A stretch of 64,000 nt of DNA, taken from positions 8,641,001-8,705,000 of the forward strand of contig NC_053418.1 in assembly GCF_016859285.1 (NCBI RefSeq). The letters run 5' to 3'. The first letter of the stretch is position 1; each line of letters opens with the position of its first letter. Shown here piece by piece: positions 1 to 12,000 of this stretch. The notes under the pieces are model-generated. The model was not told where the DNA came from. It was given only the letters and a program-made list of their open reading frames with translations, and made no database searches. The stretch is from Xiphias gladius. Lineage: Eukaryota > Chordata > Actinopteri > Istiophoriformes > Xiphiidae. A program made the position numbers and the translations under genes.

Positions 1-1980
1 TTTTGGGATCACACGGCAGTGCTTCCTCTCTGTTTACTGTCTTTCTGAGGACTGAGCCTAAACATCCTCTAACAGGATTAGCCAACAGGAGAAACCCAGA
101 AAAAGAAAATATGTCCACTCAATAACCTGCTAGAAGGTGACTCACTGACCAACAACTGTGTAGTCATAACAAATTTATACTGAAGAATTAATTAGCCTTT
201 TCTCAAAACATTGTTTTTGCACAGATTTTCAAATCAGAAGTGAAAATATTTTCACAATAAAATAACTTTAGATTTTCAATGAATACTTTTTGACCTATTA
301 AAATTCCTCATTTTCAACGACCAAGGCAAAATGTGAATGGAATATTTTTTTCATTGTAGTTTGGTTTTAGAGTTGTGAGCAATAACCAGGCAAGGCCCTT
401 AACATCCATTTTCCTTTAAAGCCCCTGAAAACCTCAAATACTAATTATTTATCGTATCTAAATAAGCAACAATCGGTGTAAATAAAACATCTTAAGTGTG
501 TTTTGTTAAGAGTTGAATAGTGACAAACTCGCCAATCTGCATCATCACAAATGAGTGTATGGGGTGTTGATCAGATTTGATTAGACAGTTACCAAACAAC
601 CCACCAACTGTAATCAACTGAGTGAAAAAAAACAAGCTTTAAGGGCCTGTAATTTCCCCTTTAAGTAGCTTTAAGGTTAGAAAAATCATCTTATTTCACA
701 CTGTGTAACACTATCAAATATATATTCTGTATTCAGCTCTTCATTTAAGCTACAGTATATGATGTTTACACTGATTTTATGGCTGCATAATTCCATCAAA
801 TAGTATTCTGGACGTCTTGTGCGTCTGTTTATACACATTTCCCCCAAACTGAGCCTAATAGTGGGATTGAAGATAGAAAAAAGAATTCCCTTGGCCAACT
901 TTGACATTAGGGGTGAGTTAACATCAGAATTTCACTTTTTCCAAAAACACCATTTGTAACAAAATTGACTACAATTTTTCAAGCTGTTTCTTCACATAAA
1001 ATTTATTTTCGGAACAAAATTTTGTCCCGAAAACGCACTGTGAGTGGATCGAGTACACTACATTCTGTAAAGTAACAGGTGTGGGGAAAAAAGTACACCT
1101 GCATCAGCCGTCTGCCTTGATGTTTTTTTAAAATTTGTTAGTTTAAGATGACACTCAGTGTAGAGAGATGTGCAGCATGCCTTTGAGGGTTTCAAGCTTG
1201 TATGGTGTTAAGGGAGGCTTGGCATTGGTATTTTTTGTTGGGAATTCCTTCCAAGACACGCTCCTTCCCCTCAACTCTACCGAACTCCATATGGCTACAG
1301 TCAACTGTTTTACAAAATGTGAGTCCCTTGTTGTGGATTGGATTTTTCGCCACACCTCCCCTCCCAGCCAGATGTCTTTTTCAATGTGGATCTGAAAAAA
1401 GTTTTTATTTTTACACGTTTTTCCAATTGATTAGCACAAACTACAGGTTTATTTACATACATACATACATTGCAACTAAATCAATGCAGCTGATTTAGTA
1501 ATTGCATCAGTCAACCCAAGGTTATTTTTATTGCCTCTGTTTGTGTAACCCTGTGTTTGTCTGTTACTCCAGTAACCTGACAAAATGGTCACAGATTTTG
1601 TGGAGAGAGCGTTTTATGCCACGGCTAAGAACTCACACTACTGATTTGGACACCAATTTGGGAGTGAGCAGTCAAAAACAAATGGCTTAAGAACCTACAG
1701 AAAAAATATGTGTTCTTTCCCATCCTTTTTTTCGAAAAGACTTGGGCAATGTGTCGGCAGAAGTGGCTCCCTCTCTGAAGTGGCGTTGTTGATTGCTGTT
1801 GGTGTCAGAGGTGTAGTGGCTAGTTCACGGTGTCAAGAGGTCACTGAATCTTTCTCCACAGAATGTGGATATGCAACACAAAAAACAGGTAGCAGAAAAG
1901 GTTCGACATTAGTATTAATTAATATTACATAGGATATCTATCATTAACAAGACTAAAAAGTCTGTAGCATTGACAGCAGC
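1..1980. other. Non-coding sequence downstream of ndufs4
   Basis: AT-rich sequence without recognisable exons. A few short open frames (for example 1168-1498) lack homology that I can recognise, and no splice-bounded coding block was seen. Confidence 0.5.
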
Positions 1981-2130
1981 CCTGTACTTAGGTACCACTT
2001 TATTTGAAGGAGGTGCGCATAAGACTGACATGAAACCTGTCATAAACATGAAGGAGTCTTTATGAATGTTAATGACTGTCGTCATTAAGTGTCATTCGGT
2101 AAATTATGTCATTTTTAATGTGGGTTAGGA
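1981..2130 (+). repeat. Interspersed repeat fragment
   Basis: Resembles a dispersed fish repeat, as I recall it, with the strings GTACCACTTTATTTGAAGG, ACATGAAACCTGTCATAAAC and ATGAAGGAGTCTTTATGAAT. No coding capacity. Confidence 0.4.
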
Positions 2131-2249
2131 TTAATTGACCAACACATAGGTACGAATGTTTACAAAAATGTAAACAATGTATACAACTGCGTTAAAAAAC
2201 AAGCTTTTATATCATTAAACAAAATATGCCAGTATTAATACATATTAAT

Positions 2250-2900
2250 ATATATCGTCGGTTTCGCATATTTTTCAACTTTGTGTAACAGCACCATCTA
2301 GTGGCTAATATGCAACAAATTTTGAGCAGAACCTGAGTGCGGTACAGCAAACTAAGTTTCGTTTTAATCGGTCATACCTATGTAATGATACTACATCGAT
2401 TCCTTTGTATGAGTCTTTAAGACTTTTGCAGTTTTTTTTGGAATATAAAAACTCTTAATAACTTGTGATCATGATAGTATATAGATGATACGTTGGAAAA
2501 ATAATTTTAGCATATTTCATGATTTTGCAACAAAAGCGCTACCTAGAGGCCAATTGGCGTCAAATTTTGCAGAGCCTCAATGGGGCATGAGAAACATCTG
2601 GACCAAGTTTTGTTTTAATAGGTGTGATTTTTGGCAAGAAATGCAACACTTCCTGTTTTGACCGCGACCTGTAGGAAGTTGTTCCTTTATAACTTGTTCA
2701 TTTTATGAATTCAAAATTCTTTTAATAACGTTTGATCATGATAGCCAATAGATTCTATATGCAAAGTTTTTGTGAGGCTTGTACTCACAACCAATAACCA
2801 AATTTTGCAGAAAATGTAACTGTAACTGTGACAAAAAAAATCAAAATGATGTTCCCTGTGATGAATCTCCAAGCAGGATTTCAAGTCTCTCGAAGTTGAA
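2250..2900 (+). repeat. Two diverged tandem units of a dispersed repeat
   Basis: The order of motifs occurs twice: a CATCTAGTGGCTAAT-like block (about 2293 and about 2540), CAAATTTTG, then AATAACTTGTGATCATGAT (about 2457) and AATAACGTTTGATCATGAT (about 2725). Unit length is about 250-270 bp. Confidence 0.5.
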
Positions 2901-3374
2901 TGCCAAACCATAATATGGAGACCAATGGCTGACTAAGAGCTACACATTCAGTATCAAAGGGTGTTATTCTAAAATGCTCTGTCAGTAATGTTATTTCATA
3001 TTATTTTAATTTGTATTTAATTCCTTATTATTTTGCTGCTTGTTTCTTTTCTACACAGGTTGATTTGTTTTATGACACTGTAAAGCTCTTTGTAACTTAT
3101 TTTCAGAGTTCAATTTTTGTAGTTATTTGAGGTAATCTGTTAAAACATTCAAAACGCTGCAACTACTCTCTCTTGCAGGGAAATGATATGGACTGTTTTA
3201 GCGCACTCCGTAGTGTAGAAGCTAGTTCACTAAAAGCTATTTCTGATCACAAGTGTAAAGAAATACTTTATCTTGGCGTAAGGCAGTTTCTGTGTAGGTT
3301 TATACTAGTCTTCGTATCTGTTTCCAACAAGTTCTTTTTCGTACCTGCTCCAACCTCTAATGTGCTTTCGCTAT

Positions 3375-3414
3375 TGGTTAACCCATTTGAGGCTCCACCT
3401 CAGCACCCTAAGAC
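3375..3414 (+). repeat. Left inverted-repeat arm of the DIRS-like element
   Basis: Forty bases beginning TGGTTAACCC. They match the reverse complement of 5418-5457 at 34 of 40 positions by my hand alignment. Weaker similarity continues outward for about 30 bp. Confidence 0.75.
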
Positions 3415-3905
3415 TTATCGGGTGTACCAACGGGCCATTGCAGTCCGCTATAAAACCATCCGAACGCTGTTTGTCTCCCTTTTTCACTCAGCCACTTTGA
3501 TGACGGATTTTTCTTCTACAAAGACTCTGCCAACCTCGAGTGCCGTAGGATGTCAACCGTGAAGAAATGCCTGAGGTGCGCTTCGCCACTCGTGGACTTC
3601 TAGGGTCATGATGATTGTTTTCGCTACCTCGGCTGGCACCACCAGGTTAAAGCTGACTCCTGCCCTGCCTGGGTCACTTTTCCTCAGGAGGAACGTGAAC
3701 GGTGATAGTACACCAAGTCCGTCGTCCCTCCACACCAGCCATGTGCCAGTGAGGCAGGCAGCAGCGGCTCCCTGCAAGGCCAGGGATGACTACTATGAGG
3801 ACACAGGCCATGTCACCGACGGGGAGGACCCGGCTCCCCAGCTACTCTCCCAGGAGGACCCACTGGGCAAATGGACACCACATAAGTGAGACAGGTAAGG
3901 CACAA

Positions 3906-4290
3906 ATGGTGCGTGTAGCCTGTTTCCCCTCAACTGCCTCATACAGCAATTAAGCTAACTCAGCCGCTCACATACAGGCTGTGTATGCTACTGGCGTAAC
4001 AGTGGACATAACGCTTGCACTGCACAGGTGTCAGGTGCTAGCTTCAGCAGGGAGGAGAAGCGCCCTGTCAGAGAAGGGACGCCTCTCTCTCTCTCTTCCC
4101 GGCCAATGCGGAGTGAGTGATGCATGAAGCTTGCTCCTCCTCATCTGCTCCACATGGCAGCAAAGGGAAGTGAGAGAGGTTGGGCCGGAATGGTGCGTGC
4201 AGCCCATTCCCCTTCACCTGCCTCACACAGCCATGATGCTAACTCTGCCGCTACCACACAGGCTGTGTATGTGTCCAGCATTACAGCGGA
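3906..4290 (+). repeat. Diverged direct repeat inside the DIRS-like element
   Basis: A block of about 100 bp at 3906-4008 (ATGGTGCGTGTAGCC...) recurs at 4190-4290 (ATGGTGCGTGCAGCC...), with the shared string CAGGCTGTGTATG. The offset is 284 bp. Confidence 0.7.
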
Positions 4291-5235
4291 GAAGCCACAC
4301 AGTGTTCACGCACCATGTACAGCCTTAGCCGAGCATCTGGGAATGCCAATACATTTTTTTCTGCAGCGAGGTTCAGGATCAAGGACCCGTGCCCATAACT
4401 GAGCGTAGCACCCAAATTGCGGCCACGCTCACAGCCAATTTTACTCTGCTCATCTTGACCATTTTGCAAGCAAGGAGAACACACAGTGTCTTCTCCAGTT
4501 CTCCCTGAGAGCGGGCAATGGTCCCCAACTGGGAGTGGATGTCTTCGCCCACTCTGTGTGGCCCTCTGGCCTGCTCTACGCCTTTCCGAACCTGAGACTG
4601 ATGGTGCCATTGCTCCACAGTCATTGTGGTGGCACCGGAGAGTCCGGGAGCCAGGCGGTTCCCAGACTTCCTTCGGATGTTGTTGGCAGAGCCGTGGCCA
4701 ATCCCAGGCCTGCGAAGAGGAGAGGCGCCTTCTCAATTTGTGCACTGTGCAGGCACTCTGCTGCTCCAGTCCGCTGTTTGTTTGCTATGGTACGCGGGCT
4801 CAAGGGGCTCCACTGTCTTCTCAGCAAATTGCTCAATGGATTTGTAATGCAATCCACAGGAGCTATGAGAACATGGCTCAGCAGTAGGCCTCAGGGCACA
4901 TTCCAATTGGGGGGTCGCAACTTTGAGTGCCCTGTTTAGTGGTGTTTCTGTGGATGATATCTTCCTGGTTGATTCTTGATCTTCCACTTCCATCTTTGTA
5001 CAGCTGTACCTCAGAGACATGTCTGCTGGTTCAGTGTCTCAATCCGTGCTTGGAGCACCGCCAGAGGGAGTTGTCCTCGCCTACCCTGGCAAGTATGTGT
5101 TCTTGGGACCCTTAGGTGAGCGGTGCCTAAGCTGTGGGACGAGACTTGTTTTTTGTTATTTCTCTCACCCAGAAAGTTGCTGGCCTTTAAGGGTCAGGGC
5201 TGGGTTCCAGCTGGGTGTACGTTCGAAATAGAAAT

Positions 5236-5522
5236 AGTAGTTACTGGATGTAAGTCCAGTTCTATGAGTACTTAGCACTCCAACTGCAGGCTGGCCCCCT
5301 TTGTTGGCATACATTGCTGAAATCCAAAGAAAGATGAGTAGCATGTGCTCTGGGATTTTACTGGGGACCACAGTGGAAGGTCGGTAACCCCTGATTCAGC
5401 GTTGAGTGCAAAGATCTGTCTCAGGGTGCTGAGGCGGAGCCTCGGCAGGGTTAACCAGTAGTGAGGGCCATTAGAGGGCTACGCACATACTCATAGAAAT
5501 GGAGTTAAGTCCAGTAACTACT
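5236..5522. repeat. 35-bp inverted repeat with 217-bp spacer
   Basis: Arms 5236-5270 and 5488-5522 match in inverted orientation at 31 of 35 positions (core AGTAGTTACTGGA and TTCTATGAGTA). They lie at the 3' end of the DIRS-like element and probably belong to its terminal/complementary repeat region. Confidence 0.75.
5418..5457 (-). repeat. Right inverted-repeat arm of the DIRS-like element
   Basis: Reverse complement partner of 3375-3414, including the shared blocks TGGTTAACCC, GAGGCTCC and CCTCAGCACCCT. Confidence 0.75.
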
Positions 5523-5525
5523 GTT

Positions 5526-7990
5526 TTTCAGCCACGGATTATTAGTGAAAACATGGCAACCTTGGCTAAAACTCCAACCTGAACGCACCTTACCACTCCC
5601 CCTTCTGTGTGTGATCGCAAAGTAAACGCCACATCAGGCGCAGCACACAGCAGCTGCACACAGCAGCAGGTCAAGATGTCCAGGCATCCAGTGTCGGTGC
5701 ACTTCAGAGCAAAAATCGTCCTGTAAATAACACTTACGTCCCTCTTTTTTAAGCCATCATTTTCTGTGGATGTCCTTTAATTAACTCCACTGCAACATCC
5801 TCTTGCAGATGGATTTTGGGCACTCTTATCCTTGTTAGAGAATTTTGATCATAGCCATTCTGTACAGTTTGTCTGTGTTCTCGACCAGCTGTTCCTAAGT
5901 TCAAACTTAGCCTACCTAAAGCAAAGGTACCACAGAATAAACATTATGCCAAAAGCAGTATTTGAAAAAAGTAAATTATATTAAGAGTATATAATCTCAC
6001 AGTATAAATCATCATACGCCTCAGCCTTTTAGGTGTCATTTAGGTGAACTGACCCTTTAACAAAGTCAGAAAGATTGTTGTGATTAATTTTTGAAAAACC
6101 TCAGTCTATAAAAAATTTAAGAATAAACAAAACCCAGTTATCAAAATCTGAATAGATAATATGGCATAGCTGCTTTTGTTGTCTAACTGTATGGAAGACA
6201 ATAAATGATGCAAGAATAATAAACAGTACACTTTAGATAAACAGGTTCTGCTCAGTGTTGCTATGAGCTTTGTTTGGATAACCAGAAATCATCATCAATC
6301 TGTGATCTGTGCCCTTCAAAACAAGCTCCAGTCTACACAGTGTGCTGAAAACCCCAAAACACAGACACACAAACACATGGGGAAATGGGTCTTTGGCTGC
6401 AGACAAGCGGGGTTGCGTGCCTCATCGCCTGGGTGGGGGAGTTCACAGCAGCGAGCGACCGCAGACAGCAGTGATCCTTAGGTCATCGCGGGCCAGGGAG
6501 CAGTTTGCGTGAGCGAAGGTGTGTGTTATTTAGAGAAGTACCATTAACAAATAACGTCTTGCAACGCGTTCAGACTAAAACTTTGACGGCGGGTCTTCTG
6601 TCCAGCTGGTGATTCGAAGCAGAATGCAGGGCTCAATAAAGGCCTGTACGCTTTCCAACTGAGTATACAGGGTTTTTTTAACGACAGGAGGCTTAACTCC
6701 CATATAAGAAAATAAAAACAATTTATGATGGATTAAGATTTCCTTCCCAAGGGAAAACATCCTTTGTAGACACAGAACTCCTACTGGAATTCTTCTTACT
6801 ATCTGGACACTGTGTTGCATAATTTATTTATTTTTTTAAGAGAATAAAATAGTTTTGGCAAAAACATTGTGAATCCGGGAGCCACGTTTCCCCATCAGCA
6901 CTATAAAATTTGAATGCATGATTGAACAGATTTGTTTCAGCATCACCCGCTGCAAAGGTTTTTTTTTTTTTTATTATGTATCTTCCAGTTGGTGAAGCCA
7001 AATATTACTTAACCCATGAAATAATAAAATAGTATGACAATGTTGACTGAACCCACTATGAAAAACTGTAATAAAGAGCAGGTGGCAGACTGTATGCTGC
7101 GCATATCAGTTGTGGCAAATCCTGTCTGGTCTCCAAATCTACTCAGCGCATACGCAAGCTATGCGCTGTGTATAATATATATTGAAAATGCTGCATACAG
7201 TACGGATTAATTAAACATGAATTAACTGTCGTTTTTAATCCTGCTAGTACGTGTTGATTAGGAAAATCTGGAGTTACATAAATCTGTTATCTGATCACAC
7301 CAGGACTTGAATAAGAAATCTCAACAGTGGCACAAAATATCAGCAAAAAATTGAGATATCAGGTTAGAAAATTAGAAAAATGTGATTTTTTTTTTTTTTT
7401 TAACATGCCAATGTTGTTTGTAGCATCCTTCTGAGCTACTTTTTGCAAAATATTGGCCCTAGCTCCGTTCCTTTTATTTTCTTCTAATCCACAGAGCAGG
7501 CTGTCAACAGTGGGACTAATTTCTTTAGTAGACAACTCAAAACTGCTCAGAGCGAGGTCTGCGGATTATAGCCAAAGTAACACTGACACTGATTCTGGAA
7601 AGAGATGTTGCCCTTTCATTTTCTCGTGCTGTGAGCGTCACAAACATACACTAACTCATCTCCACTGTATTGGAGTGGCAGCAGAAATCTGAAGAGACAG
7701 ATATCTAAAAGTCTGGGTAATTCATTAAAACTGTCTGCTTGGCATGATACCACTAGGATGATAAAGAAACTATAATACCAACCCTTTATGTATGTTGACA
7801 CTGAATTCATTAAAAATAAATTTGACAAAAAGTCTAAGGATAAAAGTCTAGTATACTTTGAATGTGATATGTATGCTTGCCAACATGATATTTTTTTTGC
7901 TGCCAGCACCAGGTAACATTATTTTTATGGCTATTAAACTATTTGCACCGTGTATACTAATAAACACTTTACATTCATTTTTATGATCAG
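5526..7990. other. Non-coding sequence, no feature recognised
   Basis: AT-rich with short homopolymers. No exon-like block or recognised repeat family. Confidence 0.45.
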
Positions 7991-8450
7991 AGCAGTTGTA
8001 TCGCTGATGTTTGCATTATAATGATGATTTTGAACAATGCCCCTGCGCAGTCTCTCATTTCACATACATTACTGTGCTTGTAGGCCAAGACGGGCGGAAT
8101 GCTTTCAACTTTTATGATACAAACTTGTGCCAAGAGCATTTTTCCCCACTGCTTCTCTCCGGGGGGCTTTCAAAGGGGAAAAGCAACACATGCTGTCATT
8201 CATGTCCCGCCGTTCAGATGGACCATTACGCTCATATCAGATCGGCGCTTTTGATGTGCCGAGTGACAGAACAAAATAAATAGCGAGCGCAAGGCTGTGA
8301 GAGATTTGCAATGCAGTGCGTTAATTAACGAAGGGCTATACCAATTAGGCGCCCATGATTGGTGTGTGAATATCAGTGCAGTCACGCAGCTTGGGACTCG
8401 GCGCAGAGTAACACCACTGTTTACTGAACACAAAGACCATAAACCAGCGC
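7990..8450. promoter_or_regulatory. Candidate conserved non-coding element downstream of ndufs4
   Basis: A block of about 450 bp, less AT-rich than its flanks and free of simple repeats. It carries TTAATTAA and CCATGATTGG motifs plus CpG sites. The look is that of developmental enhancers, but no conservation data are at hand. Confidence 0.2.
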
Positions 8451-9019
8451 TGGCAACAAGTACACTACCAAGTGTGAATAGCTGCGCATTTCGAAGAATT
8501 TATGGCTTTTTCAAAAATCTTAACTCCCTACAGGGAGAGTTACATAGTTTACTATACTATTTGCTGATTGAGAAATTTTGTTTTTGGCCAAACAACTAGA
8601 CTAAAATTGCCTTTTAACCAAAACAAGAATGGAAATCGGTAATTGCTTCAAATAAAATATGCCCACATTAAAAGCAGACCAATTCTCCTGTGTTACAAGT
8701 CTTATTATTTTCTTCACCATTTGGAATTGAGCTGAAAACCAGGTAAATGTGAAAAGGATGTTTAGACTTTTGAACCTACCTTGACCAATAGAGCTAAATT
8801 TAACTTTTTTTTTTTTTTTTTTAAATACACTATCCCTGTGTTTAAACAGGTTCTAATTATAATATGTTCCCCTTCGTTTTGCTGTTGTACAACTCGACTC
8901 TGAGAACAAACACTTCATTAATTGAATAGACAACATGAGTTAGTCAGTAATGAGGTGAATGTTTGAAGAATAAAAACATAATGACCCAGATGTTTGGTTT
9001 CCACATATATAATTATGCA

Positions 9020-9025
9020 TTTATT
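9020..9025 (-). terminator. ndufs4: Polyadenylation signal of ndufs4
   Basis: AATAAA on the minus strand about 70 nt after the ndufs4 stop codon. It implies a short 3' UTR of roughly 90-100 nt. Seen directly; use of the site is inferred. Confidence 0.6.
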
Positions 9026-9095
9026 GACAAGAATGATACAGGTCCTCCGTGGGACAAACTGAGGTCAAGCCAACTAACAGATGTGTGTCTTCAGT

Positions 9096-12000
9096 TTACT
9101 TTGCGGACCTCCTGGTCCTCTTGTCCCAGGAGAAGTTTGCGCCGTAGGATTTCACCCGGGGCTTTGAGGTCCTCTTCTCTGTTATATCATAGCTCCAACC
9201 TGAAGCAAAAACATCATCAGAGTAAGTGATGGGGGCGAGAACGTCATGTATATTCACTTTGGATGAGTTCCAGCCACAATGAGGTGTTTTGTAGACATCA
9301 CCAGGCTGTGTGTAGTCAGAACTGCGCTAATCGCTTTCATGGTGCAATAAACAGAGAAAGCCAGTTTCATTTGCTTAGTTTCAACAAACTTTCCCAGATG
9401 GTTCCATTCCCTGAGTAAAAATGAACTTTCTGTCGAGCATAGAGCTAGAAACAAAACTTCATCAACCATGTTTAACTAACGGAAGACTGTTCTAAATCTT
9501 GTGAGTCCATCAAAAGTATTTTCTTAATATTTTATTACTTGATCTGTTATGAAGCCCACATATTGCCATCGGGTGTTTTTGTTACAACAAAACACTTTTA
9601 ACAGGTTTATCTTCGAGAATCTGATAACCGACTTATCTGTTGCTGAGAATAAACTGCAGCATATCCCAATCGGACGGTTCAAGGGTGATTCAGCTTTTCA
9701 TGCATGGTTTCCAAAACCGAATTTCTTACATATTCAATGTATAATTGAAGTAATTGTTGAAATTATAGTAAAAAAAAAAACACACATTGAAACAAAAGTT
9801 ACCATTCCTGATGGTCAAGTGCCCCACTAATTAAATCGACAACAGCAGTTAATCCTGCACCAACCAGATCACTCTCTGATGAAGTCAATGCAGCAAAAAC
9901 CGGAAACCACCTCAGTAGTTATAAGCATCACAATCCTCCTACTAACAACAGCAACTTACTATTACTCCTAATAGCACTACTAATAAATATAATAATAATT
10001 AAATCTCGTTAAATGTACGTATATTGTGATTCCACTGATTAAATTTGCTAGAAGGGATCGTGTGTATCATTACTCCGATATGTCATTTTTAAAACTGAAC
10101 TGATTGGCCATGATTACTGGGGGCCCTGCATTCATTGTTACATATTGTTTTTGATTTCATACCATTCTTCTCAGCAAAAGCAATAGCATCGTCCTTGGAG
10201 GAGAAAGAGAGCACCATGTTGGATAAGGGATCGGCCCTGAAAGGCAGAAAGAGCTGTTAGCCACACAATGGTCACATCACTTGAGGCAAATATCATAAGA
10301 GACATTTTGTGATCTAAAATATAAAAAATATTACACAGGTGGTCTAAGGATAGAGGGTGTCTTATGTTGTACAGACTGTAAAACTCTTTGAGGCTTATAT
10401 ATGAGTTTGGGCTGTATAAATAAAGTAGACTTGACTGGACTTGATACCAAAAATCATTTGCAAGTCGAGCCGATTCATCAATCCCTTATTAATATAATTA
10501 TGAAAAGAGCATTACCACGGGTAAAAAAAAAAAAAATTGGCAGATACAGGAAGGAGATTCTTACGATGAGGCCCAGCCCATGAGCGGGTTCTCCCAGCGC
10601 TCCCTGGTATCAAAGTCCATCTTCCACTTTTTGGTGCTGTTGATTCCTGACTGCATGGCTGTTTTAGCAGGGACAAAAATGTGAACCTTGCGTGTTTTGA
10701 TGTGCTCCTCTGGGACCCCTGTCACAGTAGAGATGTCCTAGGGACAGACAGAAATTAAAACAGGAATTAAAACAACCAGGAATTAAAACAATTTAGGCCT
10801 ATATATACTATAGCTATAATAAACCACTTTATAGGAAGGTCCTATAATCGAGTTTGACCTCATTTCATCGCACTTAACAACAATCCCATGTAGGGCTGTA
10901 ACTAACAATTATTTTCATTATTGATTAATCTGATTATTTCCTCAATATATCATTGAATTGTTTTGTCTAAAAAATATCAGAAAATGGTGACCAGTAATAA
11001 TTTTCCACAGCCCACAGCGATACATTCACATTTCTTGTGTTATTTAACCAACAATCCACAATCATTTCAGTTTACTATCACGTACGTTGAAGCATCAAAT
11101 TCTCAAATTTGGGAAGCTGGAACTGGCAAACATTTGGCAATTTTGCTTGAAAAATTACTATAATGATTATTTGGTTATCGAAATAGCTGCTGATTAATTT
11201 TCCATCAATCAACTAATCAATTCATTGACTAATAATTGCTGCTCTAATCCCACGTTATAAACACGTTAATGCTGATGCGATGCGAATACTCCTCCAGCTA
11301 CTGATTTGCAAACATTCAGGCAAACAACTGAATCCACAATGAATAATGAATTATTTTTAAATGTGTATCAAGTAAATGATTTATGGAGAATTAATCAGTG
11401 TAACCCCTCTGTGTGCAACAAAACACAGAACCTAAGAGGTTAAACTGAGCAGTCAAAACAAATACTAAAAGCAGTCAAAGCTTCCTTTTTATGCTACCAC
11501 GTGTTTGAAAATAACAAATGGACATGTTTTCTGGTTGTAGACAAGCCAGCAGGCTTCCAGAATCATTACGACTCTCATTTGACTCGTGACTGATGTCTTT
11601 TTCTTTCCCTGCAAAGAATAAGTGTTCATGCAAAGACATATGCGTGTGCATTTGTTGAGAAAGGTCATCTGAAAGTTAGCTTGCAGGTGTTAAAATATAC
11701 AACCTTAAGCTCTGACAGCGTGCTCTTAATGTCAGAAAAATGGGGCCCGGAAAATGTTCAGTGGCTATAAAAAGTACTTAGGTAGTCGACTACTTTATGT
11801 TTTGTACTTTTGTACGTCACATCAATATGTAGAGATTTAGTTTCACTTTAAAGTACCAGGGTCAAAAAAAGCTCAAATACATCTTCAGTCCTGTGCTTTA
11901 ACCTGTCAGAATTTTGCTGTGATTTTTAATTTTTTTTTTTTTTGATATGTCCATCAATGTTTAATGGGCTGAGTACTTTTTTTCAGGCAACAGTTCAATA

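Larger units (their letters stand above)
3300..5525 (+). mobile_element. Decayed DIRS-like tyrosine-recombinase retrotransposon
   Basis: DIRS-like elements encode a Gag-like protein, reverse transcriptase/RNase H and a tyrosine recombinase, and end in inverted repeats. Remnants appear in that order on the plus strand. From 3550: MSTVKKCLRCASPLV, then a stop codon, then GHDDCFRYLG, a Cys/His pattern like the Gag-like ORF of fish DIRS elements. Near 4531: GVDVFAHSVWPSGLLYAFP, the conserved piece seen late in the RT/RNase H part. Near 4830: IAQWICNAIHRSYENMA. Near 4980-5050: SSTSIFVQLYLRDMSAGSVS, like the end of the recombinase. Stops and frame changes interrupt all of it, and it is much shorter than an intact element (5-6 kb), so it is dead and internally deleted. 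GC content is higher than the surroundings. Family assignment is from remembered motif patterns. Confidence 0.65.

Noticed and set aside
1155-1690. Several open frames of 60-100 codons on both strands near 1.2-1.7 kb
   Set aside because: No recognisable motifs, no consistent splice sites and overlapping frames on both strands; most likely chance.
4281-5020. Overlapping open frames of 78-154 codons on the minus strand near 4.3-5.0 kb
   Set aside because: These are antisense shadows of the DIRS-like remnant, whose meaningful motif fragments are all on the plus strand.
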